A stretch of DNA of 64,000 nucleotides from Candidatus Avelusimicrobium pullarium (lineage in GTDB: Bacteria > Elusimicrobiota > Elusimicrobia > Elusimicrobiales > Elusimicrobiaceae): assembly GCA_944323745.1 (NCBI GenBank), contig CALUTQ010000002.1, forward strand, positions 248,001 to 312,000, in the 5' to 3' direction. This document shows positions 43,502 through 51,607 of this stretch, one piece after another (the first letter of the stretch is position 1; each line of letters starts with the position of its first letter). Under the pieces are notes generated by a model. That model was not told the origin of the DNA and ran no database searches. It was given only the letters and a program-made list of their open reading frames with translations. The position numbers were made by a program, and so were the translations under genes.

Positions 43502-44155
43502 ATGAAGAAAATCATCTTGCTCGGCAGTGCAGTCTGCCTTTTGCTTACCGCGTGCACCACGCCGGGTAAACGTACGGCTATCGGTGCCGGCGGCGGGGCC
43601 GCTATCGGCGCGTTGGCCGGGGCCATTATCGCCAACAACACCGGCGGCAAAAGCGAAGCCGGCGCCATTTACGGTGCTTTGGCCGGGGCCGCGGCCGGCG
43701 GTTTGCTGGGCAACTATTACGATAAACAAGCCAAAGAACTGGCCGCCATTGCCGACGTGCAAAAAGTAAAAGACGCCAACGGCAACACCATTCGCTTGGT
43801 CATTACGCTTAAAAACGACATTTTGTTTGACAGCAACAACGCCGCTTTGTCCGCCGCGTCCGTAACAACGCTTAACGACTTGCTGCGCGTGCTGAAAAAA
43901 TATCCCAAAAACAACATCATCGTAGCCGGTTATACCGATTCCACCGGTTCCGATGCCATCAACAACCCGCTTTCCACCCAGCGTGCCAAAGCCGTGTATG
44001 ACTATCTGGTCGGCAACGGCTTGAAAACGCTGAGCATTCAGTATGTCGGGTACGGTTCTTCCAACCCGGTAGCTTCCAACAATACGGCTGCCGGCCGTGC
44101 GATGAACCGCCGCGTAGAGCTTTTAATTACCGCTAACGAAAAAGACATTCAATAA
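43502..44155 (+). CDS. OmpA-family peptidoglycan-binding lipoprotein
   Basis: A 217-residue lipoprotein. I choose ATG 43502 because AAGGAG is 7 bases upstream; ATG 43496 is too close. The lipobox LLTAC puts the lipidated Cys near residue 18. Then come a Gly-rich YMGG/Gly-zipper segment (IGAGGGAAIGALAGAIIANN) and the OmpA C-like domain with GYTDSTGSDAINNPLSTQRA, which binds diaminopimelate-type peptidoglycan. It tethers the outer membrane to the wall, like YiaD. Own promoter and terminator. Confidence 0.92.
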   Translation: MKKIILLGSAVCLLLTACTTPGKRTAIGAGGGAAIGALAGAIIANNTGGKSEAGAIYGALAGAAAGGLLGNYYDKQAKELAAIADVQKVKDANGNTIRLVITLKNDILFDSNNAALSAASVTTLNDLLRVLKKYPKNNIIVAGYTDSTGSDAINNPLSTQRAKAVYDYLVGNGLKTLSIQYVGYGSSNPVASNNTAAGRAMNRRVELLITANEKDIQ

Positions 44156-44170
44156 ATGAGCTCTTTTTGC

Positions 44171-44200
44171 AAACCCCGCCCAAAAGGCGGGGTTTTTTAT
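44171..44200 (+). terminator. Terminator of the OmpA lipoprotein gene
   Basis: An AAACCCCGCC stem around CAAAA with its complement and a T run. Confidence 0.8.
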
Positions 44201-44305
44201 CGGGTTTCAGCCTCAGGCGGTTTCCTTGCCTGCCGGACTCGCTGCCGCCAGTCAACTGCCGCCTGTACTGAGCGTCAAATTATTTCCCCAAAAAGGCCCT
44301 AAATT

Positions 44306-44314
44306 TGCTATATA
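44306..44314 (+). promoter_or_regulatory. Extended -10 promoter abutting the start codon
   Basis: TGCTATATA is followed by TAAAGT and the ATG at 44321: six bases, no Shine-Dalgarno. Confidence 0.55.
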
Positions 44315-44320
44315 TAAAGT

Positions 44321-45163
44321 ATGCCAAGGACCGAAAACAGCCAAATTAAAGCGCTTATTAATCTGCTTGACAGCGAAAAAGGCCCCGGCGCCGATGTGCT
44401 GCGCCAGGAGCTGGCCCGTATTGTCAAAGAGCATCCCCGCCAACTGCACGAGGTGATAGAGCAAGATTTTCACTCGTCCGTGCCGGCGGCTTTAATTATG
44501 GCGTTGGAAGAAGTCTGCTGGGAAGAGCTGGTCCAAGCCTGCGCCCGTTTTGCGGCCAAAATCAACCCCGATGCCGAAGAAGGCCTGGCCATCGCCACGC
44601 GCTTTGTGAACCCGGCCGTCAGCCGCGACGAAACCACACGGGAGCTTGACAGCGAGGCCCGCCTTTTAAAGCCGTTGCTTTCCACCTGTGTTTCTGCGGC
44701 GGAAATGTGCCAAACGATGAGCCGCTTCTTCTATAAAAGCCAAGGCTTTATTGTGCTGCCCTGCGCACGGGATATTAAAGACGTGTCTTTCGGCCGCTTT
44801 TTACAAAAAAAACAGGGCTCGGCCTTTTGTATGGCCTGCCTGTATGCCGCCATCGGTAATCGTTTTGGCTTGGACGCAGGCGTAGTGGATATGGCCGGCC
44901 GCGTGTTGGCGTGCTTCCGCCCTGAAAACGAAGCCCCCCTCTTTGCAGATCCGGCCGATTACGGCAAACTGCTTACCTTAAATGACTGCAAAGACTACAT
45001 TTTTTCGCGCAATTTGGAATGGAGCGAGGCCTTTGCCGCGCCGCTTTCTTCCCGCGCGCTTTTACGGCGCTGTCTGGGAAATATGATTTTTATTCTTAAT
45101 AAATTGCGCGACGAACGGCGCCTGTCCTATTTGCGCCGGTATATGGATATTCTCAAAAATTAA
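44321..45163 (+). CDS. SirB1/transglutaminase-like family protein
   Basis: A 280-residue protein resembling the SirB1 (transglutaminase core 2) family. An all-helical N-terminal third is followed by a segment with a Cys (GSAFCMACLYAAIGNRFGL near residue 164), VVDMAGRVLACF, and the C-terminal SSRALLRRCLGNMIFILNKL that marks the family. The family His (in the loop usually reading GHF) appears absent: the sequence there is MAGRVLACF. A role in peptide amide chemistry is therefore doubtful. The message appears leaderless. Confidence 0.65.
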   Translation: MPRTENSQIKALINLLDSEKGPGADVLRQELARIVKEHPRQLHEVIEQDFHSSVPAALIMALEEVCWEELVQACARFAAKINPDAEEGLAIATRFVNPAVSRDETTRELDSEARLLKPLLSTCVSAAEMCQTMSRFFYKSQGFIVLPCARDIKDVSFGRFLQKKQGSAFCMACLYAAIGNRFGLDAGVVDMAGRVLACFRPENEAPLFADPADYGKLLTLNDCKDYIFSRNLEWSEAFAAPLSSRALLRRCLGNMIFILNKLRDERRLSYLRRYMDILKN

Positions 45164-45190
45164 TTCCGGCTTTGTTATACAGGAGGAGAA

Positions 45191-45637
45191 ATGGCTTATT
45201 ACGTCTATTTTATCTTGGGCGTGATGTGTTTTATCGGGGAAGTGTTTACGATGGACTTCTCTCTTATGTGCATCGGGCTTGGTCTGCTGGGCGCCGGGGG
45301 TGCTTCTTGGCTGGGGCTGGGTTTTGGCTGGCAGGTGCTCATTTTTATTGTGCTGGCGCTGGCACTGTTTACCGGCATACGTCCGCTTGCCTTAAAACAC
45401 CTCTACCACAAAAACAAAAATATTAAGATGAATGTGGACGCCCTCATCGGCCGTACGGTAGTGGTGCTGACACCGCCCAACCCGCAGGATAATATCGGCC
45501 GCGTGCAAACCGACGGGGACAACTGGCGGGCGCACTTTTCGGCACCGGCTCAAAAAGGGCAGGACGTAAAAGTGGAAAAAATAGACGGCAACACGCTTTT
45601 TGTAACACCCATTCAAAAAACGGAGGAAAACAAATAA
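45191..45637 (+). CDS. NfeD-like membrane protein
   Basis: A 148-residue protein with membrane helices in the first ~75 residues and a C-terminal OB-fold-like domain (DALIGRTVVVLTPPNPQDNIGRVQTDGDNWRA). NfeD proteins partner SPFH/stomatin proteins, and such a gene follows immediately (1-base overlap). Together they may organise membrane microdomains. Ribosome site AGGAGGAG. Confidence 0.88.
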   Translation: MAYYVYFILGVMCFIGEVFTMDFSLMCIGLGLLGAGGASWLGLGFGWQVLIFIVLALALFTGIRPLALKHLYHKNKNIKMNVDALIGRTVVVLTPPNPQDNIGRVQTDGDNWRAHFSAPAQKGQDVKVEKIDGNTLFVTPIQKTEENK

Positions 45638-46644
45638 TGGACTTGTATGTATCTTTTCTTGTCATCGTCGCTTTCTTTGCGGTGGTGCTGATTGCAAAGG
45701 GTATTATTATGGTACGCCAAGCACAGGTTATCATCATTGAACGCTTTGGCAAATTTCACGGGGTGCTTTATCCGGGCATTAACTGGATTATTCCGGTTAT
45801 GGACAAACCCCATCTGATGCAATGGCGTTCTTATAAAGAATATCTAGACCGCAACGGCCGCCCTACCTCTATGCCTTATATGGAAATGCGCAGCATTATT
45901 GATATGCGCGAAACGGTATATGACTTTCCGCGCCAAAGCGTAATTACCAAAGACAATGCCACCATTGAAATCAGCACGGTATTGTTCTTTCAAATTACAG
46001 ACCCCGTAAAGGCCGCCTATGAGGTGGAATCGCTGCCCGACGCCATTGAAAAACTGACCCAAACCACCCTGCGCAATATCTTCGGCGAGCTGGAACTGGA
46101 CCAAACCTACACCGCGCGCGAAAACATCAACAGCAAACTGCTGGTTACGCTGGATAATGCCGCCAACAAATGGGGCGTAAAAGTAAACCGTGTGGAATTG
46201 CAGGATATTATTCCCCCCGCCGCCATTCGCGAAGCGATGGAGAAACAGATGAAGGCCGAACGCGACCGCCGCGCCACCGTGACGGAAGCGGAAGGGTTAA
46301 AAACCTCGCAAATTTTAAAGGCAGAAGCCGTGCGGGAAGCGGAAATCAAAAAGGCCGAAGGTATGAAGCAGGCCGCCATTTTGCAGGCGGAAGGTATTGC
46401 CGAGGCTAAAATTAAAGTGGCCAACGCCGAAGCCGAAGCCGTCAAAATTATTGCTTCCGGCATTGGGCAAAGCGCCAACCCGGCCAGCTATCAGGTGTCT
46501 TTAAAATACATTGACGCGCTGACTAAAATGACCGAAGGCAAAGATAACAAAATTATCTATATGCCCTACGAAGCCAGCAATGTGCTGGGCGCCGTGGCCG
46601 CCATTAAAGATTTAACGGGCGGAGCGCCGCAGCCAAACAAATAA
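45637..46644 (+). CDS. SPFH/stomatin family protein
   Basis: A 335-residue protein. One membrane helix (residues ~4-24), the SPFH/band 7 domain (IIERFGKFHGVLYPGINWIIP, then RQSVITKDNATIEISTVLFFQI), and a long coiled coil rich in KAEAVREAEIKKAEG (~215-275). Similar to the YbbK/QmcA group, whose partner is the NfeD protein YbbL; here the NfeD gene lies just upstream. It oligomerises at the membrane, with roles in protein quality control suggested for relatives. Confidence 0.92.
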   Translation: MDLYVSFLVIVAFFAVVLIAKGIIMVRQAQVIIIERFGKFHGVLYPGINWIIPVMDKPHLMQWRSYKEYLDRNGRPTSMPYMEMRSIIDMRETVYDFPRQSVITKDNATIEISTVLFFQITDPVKAAYEVESLPDAIEKLTQTTLRNIFGELELDQTYTARENINSKLLVTLDNAANKWGVKVNRVELQDIIPPAAIREAMEKQMKAERDRRATVTEAEGLKTSQILKAEAVREAEIKKAEGMKQAAILQAEGIAEAKIKVANAEAEAVKIIASGIGQSANPASYQVSLKYIDALTKMTEGKDNKIIYMPYEASNVLGAVAAIKDLTGGAPQPNK

Positions 46645-46654
46645 CGCCAGCCTT

Positions 46655-46683
46655 TTAAAACCCCGCTTCGGCGGGGTTTTTTG
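46655..46683 (+). terminator. Terminator of the NfeD-SPFH operon
   Basis: An AAAACCCCGC stem around TTCG with its complement and six T, shortly after the stop. Confidence 0.8.
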
Positions 46684-46792
46684 CAGGTTTTAAAACATAC
46701 ACTTGCAGTCCCCCTTCTCTGCATTTGGCAGCGGTGCAAAAACCGCACGGGTGTCAGGTTAAACGCAAACGGGGTTGGCGTCTTTTACAACA

Positions 46793-46826
46793 AAACGGCC
46801 CGAGCGCAATATGCTCGGGCCGTTTG
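46793..46826 (-). terminator. Terminator of the NYN gene
   Basis: An AACGGCCCGAGC stem with complement, ending in T residues on the minus strand, 26 bases past the stop. Confidence 0.75.
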
Positions 46827-46851
46827 CAAGTTTAAGCAAAACGCAGGTTCT

Positions 46852-47559
46852 CTACGCCGTAGCGCCTCCCACCGGAGGCAGCCGGAAACAAGTGGAAGAC
46901 AGCCCGTCAATGTGTTCAAACAAATCAGAAGATATGGGCTGCCACATCGGATCTAATATAAATTCAATGCCTTCCCGTCTGGCCAATTTGGCTGCCGGCA
47001 CAAAGTCGGAATCGCCGGAAATCAGAACAATGCGCTCGGCCTGCTTTTTATACGATACGGAAGCAATATCAATGCCTATTTTCATATCTACGCTTTTTTG
47101 ACGGACTTCGTATGAAAAATCGTCATCCGTCAAATCTTCAAAAGCCACTGTTTTCTCCAGCAGGTTTTTTAACACATCCGGCTTAATTTTCCAACCGCCC
47201 ATATCCTGCAGTTTGCCTAAACGCAAAGCCGTTTTGGGTTTGCGTTTTAAACACTCCAGTATGGCCAGACGAAGCTTATACTGTTCCGTGGTGGAAAAAT
47301 CAAAGCTATCCTTTGAGATAGGTTTAGAAACTCTTTTAGACAAAGGCAGACAATCATAGAAAAAAATACGATACAAATCGTGCGCACGGTCATATTCGCC
47401 GGTCTCTTTGTTTTTTTGATTCAAATGACGGTAACAAATATTTTCCAGCTCCGACACGATGGACTCCGCATTAGTCGTATCAAAATCTCTTTTTTTCTTA
47501 TATAAATATTGTATTCTTCTGATAAAAAAAGCGCCGTCTACAAATATAGCTGTTTTCAT
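46852..47559 (-). CDS. NYN domain protein (LabA/DUF88-like)
   Basis: A 235-residue protein starting at ATG 47559, which has AGAGGAT upstream; the longer frame to 47739 lacks support. It begins KTAIFVDGAFFIRRIQYLY and ends the domain with VLISGDSDFVPAAKLARREG, the two acidic motifs of the NYN (PIN-like) nuclease fold. It probably cleaves RNA using the Asp cluster (D8, DSD near 178). Related proteins act in RNA turnover or phage defence; this one has no adjacent helicase or restriction genes. Confidence 0.85.
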   Translation of the reverse strand: MKTAIFVDGAFFIRRIQYLYKKKRDFDTTNAESIVSELENICYRHLNQKNKETGEYDRAHDLYRIFFYDCLPLSKRVSKPISKDSFDFSTTEQYKLRLAILECLKRKPKTALRLGKLQDMGGWKIKPDVLKNLLEKTVAFEDLTDDDFSYEVRQKSVDMKIGIDIASVSYKKQAERIVLISGDSDFVPAAKLARREGIEFILDPMWQPISSDLFEHIDGLSSTCFRLPPVGGATA

Positions 47560-47861
47560 AAATATCCTCTTTGTGCTATTTAATTTAAACAAAAAAATGG
47601 CCCCAAGGTTTGGCTTTTCGGGAATATAAAGAAAAGCGTACTGCTTGAGGCGGTATATAAACAGTATAACGCTTTTAAAATTCAAAGTCAATCCGTCCGG
47701 CTGGCGCTTAGGAAGGCTTTCTGCTATGGCTGGCGCCATTTGTAAAGTATGTTGCGTTTGCTTGCATCAGGGTATTTAAGGGATAGGGCAATCTGCCCGA
47801 TAAGGTTTTGCCATACGGACACAGCAATTTAAAACGGTTTTTGACAAAGAATTATCTTTAT
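47560..47861. other. Upstream region of the NYN gene
   Basis: About 300 bases without a supported gene. It holds an inverted repeat AAAAGCGTACTG...CAGTATAACGCTTTT (47631-47675) that includes a minus-strand TATACT, a possible promoter/operator for the NYN gene with a leader of ~100 bases. Nothing else is recognised. Confidence 0.4.
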
Positions 47862-48239
47862 AAAAAAAGCCCGCTCGCCGCGGGCTGTAAAGTAAGCCAA
47901 GACGGGACCTCGCCTTCCGGTCATTTGCCTGACGCCAAATGCCTGCAGGCCGGGCTCGCGGTTTTTGCCTTTCGCTTCGCTCAAACAAAAGCATCGCTCC
48001 GCCTTTCGATCCCCCTCGCACGCCAAGCAGTTGGCGTGCTGTCTTGCCATAAAAAAAGCCCGCTCGCCGCGGGCTGTAAATTAAGCCAAGACGGGACCTC
48101 GCCTTCCGGTCATTTGCCTGACGCCAAATGCCTGCAGGCCGGGCTCGCGGTTTTTGCCTTTCGCTTCGCTCAAACAAAAGCATCGCTCCGCCTTTCGATC
48201 CCCCTCGCACGCCAAGCAGTTGGCGTGCTGTCTTGCCAT
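47862..48239 (-). repeat. Two 189-bp tandem repeats carrying tRNA-Thr 3' ends
   Basis: Unit 1 (47862-48050) and unit 2 (48051-48239) are nearly identical; I see one clear difference (GTAAAG versus GTAAAT). On the minus strand each unit has a spacer of ~142 bases, then CCCGTCTTGGCT (the last 12 bases of the adjacent tRNA-Thr), a short linker and the terminator hairpin AGCCCGCGGCGAGCGGGCT with seven T. The spacer holds a perfect 9-bp hairpin GCACGCCAA/TTGGCGTGC and CATTTG/CAAATG arms. Because 189 is 63 codons, frames run through both copies, but I see no reason to think they are translated. Confidence 0.8.
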
Positions 48240-48266
48240 AAAAAAAGCCCGCTCGCCGCGGGCTGT
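48240..48266 (-). terminator. Terminator of tRNA-Thr
   Basis: A 7-bp GC stem (AGCCCGC and complement) with seven T on the minus strand, just after the tRNA. The same hairpin is copied in both repeat units. Confidence 0.75.
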
Positions 48267-48272
48267 AAAGTA

Positions 48273-48345
48273 AGCCAAGACGGGGGATCGAACCCCGGAC
48301 CTGCCGCTTACGAAGCGGCTGCTCTACCAGCTGAGCTATCTTGGC
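48273..48345 (-). tRNA. tRNA-Thr, anticodon CGU
   Basis: A 73-base cloverleaf on the minus strand: acceptor stem GCCAAGA with TCTTGGC, D-arm GCTCAGCTGGTAGAGC, anticodon stem CCGC/GCGG with loop TTCGTAA (CGU, reads ACG) and T-loop GTTCGATC. Discriminator U. CCA is not encoded. It reads outward into the 189-bp repeats, which carry copies of its 3' end. Confidence 0.95.
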
Positions 48346-48475
48346 GAAAATCGTTTTTTAACTACCTATATATTTTACAAAAAACAAACTTTTTTTGCAC
48401 TGCTTTCCTTATTTTTTCAAAGACACACAAGACAAACTATTTTTGGCACCTGCGGGCCTGCCGCATTGTAATGCG

Positions 48476-50845
48476 TTATTTATCTTCGGACGTCTTGTCT
48501 TTCCCAGCCGGAAAATAATTAAACGGCGGCTGACGCAAACGCTGTTCCAGCTGGTCCATACGGGCATTGTGCTTATGGGTTTGCAAGAAGGCTTCCTCCG
48601 TCACTTCTTCCGGGCCGCGGCGGTAAGCGTCTATCCAAGCTTGCGCGGAAGCAGGGTCGCGCTCCATCATACTGATGCTGGCCATATAGGCATAGGTTGC
48701 CTCGTTGACAGGGTCCAACAATAAAGAACGTTTAAAACTTTTTTTGGCCAGCTCCATATTTTCCACGGCTTTCTTTTCATACTCCTGCCGCTGATACGCT
48801 ACAGGCGCCGTCATAGAAAGTTTGGTAAAATACACCGCATACGCATAATAAAACTCCCCGTACGCCTGATGCAAAAGCGAATGATTGGGCGAACGGCGCT
48901 GCACGGTGTCCAAATCACGCAGAACGCGGTCGTAATCGTTTAACGGTTCTTCCCCCGCGGCCGGTTTTTTGTCCCCTTTGACGGGAGCATAAGTCCGCTG
49001 CATATCCATCGTCTGGCGCAAAATATACGCGCGATATTGGTAATACGAAGCTTCCAGCGGGTTGTATGCGATGGCTTTGCGGTAATATTCCAGCGCCCCG
49101 TCAAACATCCCCCGACGGGAAAATTCCGCCGCTATGCCGTAATAATGATTGGACAAAAACAGCCCGTATACAAAATGCAAGGGCCAAATACTAAGCAGCA
49201 ATACCAACGGCACGCGCACCCATTTGGCCAAAAATGCCGCCCGCATATACAGCCACGCTCCACCCAGCGTCAGTGCGCAAAGCACCGCCCAAGCCGTTAT
49301 TTTTAACAGTCCTTCTCCCGCATTTTGCACGCCGGCATTGCCGGCCGTTTGCCAAAACATATAAATATAATAGCCGGCCAGCCAAATTACCGCTGCCGCC
49401 AGTGCCAAACGCGTTGCCCACAGCCAAGCCCCCCCGCGGCCGGACGCAACAGCCCTATCTTCCGCCGGCACCGGCATAGCTAAACGCACCAAAAGCGCAC
49501 TGAACACCGCAAAGAAAAGCCCCGTAGACACAAACCGTATGCTGACGTCAAAACAGTTGTGCACCATAATGCCAAAGAAGGCGGACGCATAGCCCAAAAG
49601 CCACCAAATAGTGTCGTCTTTTTTCCCTTCCGTTTTTGCGGCAAGCGCACGGGTTTTAAGCGCACGTACGGCAGCATAAAGCACAAAAAACAGCAGCCAC
49701 AAAAACAAGGCCAACCCCACCGTGCCCGCCGTGGCCCATTGTTCCAAATATTCGTTTTCGGCGTGTTGGGTTTCGTTATTGTGCATTTTTTCTATATAGA
49801 AAATTTGCGCTTTGCGATAGGCAGGATAAATGGTTTTAAAACTGCCCACGCCCGTGCCCGTAACGGGGCTGTCCTGCACCATAGCAAAAGTGGCCGCCCA
49901 CGTATACGCGCGGAAGCTGACCGACTGAAAACGTTTGGCGGCGTACACCCCTACCAAAAGCCCCGCCCCCAGTAAAAACACCAAGGCCAAGATATTCAGT
50001 TTGCGTATGTGTTTTTTTAAAAAATGACTGATATAATTGGCGTACAGCACGGCGCAAAATACGGCAGAAGCGGCAAAGCCCAGCCAGGCGCCTTTGCTTT
50101 CGGTAAAGAACAAATCAACGGCGCCGATGCCCAGCAAAATAAGCAGGCGTTTTTGTCTGGTGCGCAAAAACTCCGCCAATACAATAAAGAAAGAGAAAAC
50201 AACAAAATCGGCAAAAAAATTCGGGTTGGCGTGGGTGGAAAAAATACGCGTGCCAAAAAAGCCTCTCCAAGGCATTATATCCAACCCGGGCAGCCACCGG
50301 TCCAACACTTGCACAAAACCGTACAGACAAGATATCCACGCCGCCAGCACAATGCATTTGCTCAGCACGCGGGCGGACTCTTTGGTAAAGCGATCCAAAA
50401 TACACCAGCCCAGCAGAAAATACAACACATAACGCAGCAGTTCTTCAAACCCTTCCGTTTTATAAGGGCTGATGGCATAGACGAAAAAATTCCAACCGAA
50501 ATAAATCAAAAAAGGCAGCAGCCAAGGCAGGGTTTTTTTGTTTACCGGCCAGCGCTTTTGCGCCGCCAACAAGGCAAACCACAAAAAACTTAATACTATA
50601 CCACCCGCTTGAAGCAACGTAATTTTTACAAAAGCCGTATCATACGTGCCCGTATAAAAGCTGACGGATACCAATAAACACAAAAGGCCCATTCCCCAAG
50701 ACAGGGCTTTATCGGTAAAAGAAACAAAGTGTTTCCCGTCGCTTTCAGCAGTCCGTGCCGCGGTACTTGGGGCCGACGCCAAAGCCGGAAGCGCTTTGCC
50801 GCCTGCAGGCGTATTTTTTTTATTTTTTGAGGAACGTTTAGCCAT
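48476..50845 (-). CDS. O-antigen ligase-like (Wzy/WaaL) protein with TPR-like tail
   Basis: A 789-residue polytopic protein. After a basic, Ala-rich N-terminus come about 12-14 membrane helices (residues ~45-555). Between ~300 and 360 the periplasmic loop SPVTGTGVGSFKTIYPAYRK matches the Wzy_C/O-antigen ligase motif. Residues ~580-760 are helical repeats of TPR type (DGALEYYRKAIAYNPLEASYY), periplasmic by prediction. It may polymerise or ligate surface glycan or glycosylate pilin (PglL/PilO-type ligases share this fold). Pilin genes follow divergently, which makes the last idea worth testing. No Shine-Dalgarno before the ATG. Confidence 0.78.
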   Translation of the reverse strand: MAKRSSKNKKNTPAGGKALPALASAPSTAARTAESDGKHFVSFTDKALSWGMGLLCLLVSVSFYTGTYDTAFVKITLLQAGGIVLSFLWFALLAAQKRWPVNKKTLPWLLPFLIYFGWNFFVYAISPYKTEGFEELLRYVLYFLLGWCILDRFTKESARVLSKCIVLAAWISCLYGFVQVLDRWLPGLDIMPWRGFFGTRIFSTHANPNFFADFVVFSFFIVLAEFLRTRQKRLLILLGIGAVDLFFTESKGAWLGFAASAVFCAVLYANYISHFLKKHIRKLNILALVFLLGAGLLVGVYAAKRFQSVSFRAYTWAATFAMVQDSPVTGTGVGSFKTIYPAYRKAQIFYIEKMHNNETQHAENEYLEQWATAGTVGLALFLWLLFFVLYAAVRALKTRALAAKTEGKKDDTIWWLLGYASAFFGIMVHNCFDVSIRFVSTGLFFAVFSALLVRLAMPVPAEDRAVASGRGGAWLWATRLALAAAVIWLAGYYIYMFWQTAGNAGVQNAGEGLLKITAWAVLCALTLGGAWLYMRAAFLAKWVRVPLVLLLSIWPLHFVYGLFLSNHYYGIAAEFSRRGMFDGALEYYRKAIAYNPLEASYYQYRAYILRQTMDMQRTYAPVKGDKKPAAGEEPLNDYDRVLRDLDTVQRRSPNHSLLHQAYGEFYYAYAVYFTKLSMTAPVAYQRQEYEKKAVENMELAKKSFKRSLLLDPVNEATYAYMASISMMERDPASAQAWIDAYRRGPEEVTEEAFLQTHKHNARMDQLEQRLRQPPFNYFPAGKDKTSEDK

Positions 50846-50898
50846 ATGTATATGGTATCAATTTTCGTTTGTTTTTTCCGCAAAGGAAATATCTTTTC

Positions 50899-50907
50899 TG
50901 CTATACT
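50899..50907 (+). promoter_or_regulatory. Extended -10 promoter of pilin P5
   Basis: TGCTATACT, followed by a leader that resembles the P6 leader (AGGA, CACT, TGTGTG, then AAAGGAGAGA before the ATG). Confidence 0.5.
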
Positions 50908-50950
50908 GTTAAGGACACTGCTGTGTGGCTAATAACAAAAGGAGAGAATT

Positions 50951-51409
50951 ATGAAAAAAGGTTTTACCTTAATTGAATTGTTGGTAGTTGTCCTTATTAT
51001 CGGCATTCTGGCGGCTATTGCCTTGCCGCAATACCAAAAAGCTGTTTTAAAAGCCCGTGTACCGGAAGCAATGGTTCTGATGGACAAAATCCATAAAGAA
51101 GCGGAGCTTTATCGTCTGGCTAACGGAACTTGGCCTTCCGACTTAAATCTTTTAGACGTAACGACCACCGGTAAATATTACACCATTTTCCTGATGGCGT
51201 ACACCAATCCTTTTTCGGTAATCGCTTTTCCAATCGGGGTTACTCAAGACGATCCTAATTTCTATACGCTCTACCAGGAAGTAAGCCGCAACGAAACAAC
51301 AGGAGAGATAAACCATTCGCGCTATTGTATGGGAAGCGCTTCCGTTTGCAAAGCAATCTCTACCGCAAGCAATTGCAATCCCCAAACTTATTCCTCCTGC
51401 ACGTTCTAA
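50951..51409 (+). CDS. Type IV pilin-like protein (prepilin), copy P5
   Basis: A 152-residue prepilin with a very short leader (MKKG) and processing before [25 protein letters not shown]. The C-terminal region has a short Cys loop ([14 protein letters not shown]) and a second pair ([11 protein letters not shown]). Unlike P1-P4 it has a normal leader and a strong Shine-Dalgarno (AAAGGAGAGA). It lies just left of the second plus-strand pilin. Confidence 0.87.
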   Translation: MKKGFTLIELLVVVLIIGILAAIALPQYQKAVLKARVPEAMVLMDKIHKEAELYRLANGTWPSDLNLLDVTTTGKYYTIFLMAYTNPFSVIAFPIGVTQDDPNFYTLYQEVSRNETTGEINHSRYCMGSASVCKAISTASNCNPQTYSSCTF

Positions 51410-51550
51410 ACAGCACCCTTACCAAGGGCAACTTTTATGCGGAGTAAAATAAGCGCATAGCAAAAAACAGTAATAATCGAAAAACCTAAAGCGACATTTC
51501 TTCACAGTACTATAGGACATTTTTATTGATATTGTTTTTTCCTGTTTTTT

Positions 51551-51559
51551 TGCTATACT
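51551..51559 (+). promoter_or_regulatory. Extended -10 promoter of pilin P6
   Basis: TGCTATACT after a T-rich tract; TTGTTT lies 16 bases upstream as a weak -35. The ~200 bases between P5 and here hold no gene and no clear terminator. Confidence 0.5.
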
Positions 51560-51607
51560 ATTTAGGAGCACTAGTGTGTGCCTATTTTGTAACTAAAGGA
51601 GAGAGTT

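Noticed and set aside
46852-47739. Longer 295-residue start for the NYN protein
   Set aside because: The extra 60 residues lack a ribosome site and resemble no NYN N-terminus; ATG 47559 with AGAGGAT starts right at the domain.
47808-48518. Long open frames through the 189-bp repeats on both strands
   Set aside because: They exist because the repeat period is a multiple of three. They run through terminator hairpins, and the plus-strand frame also crosses the tRNA.
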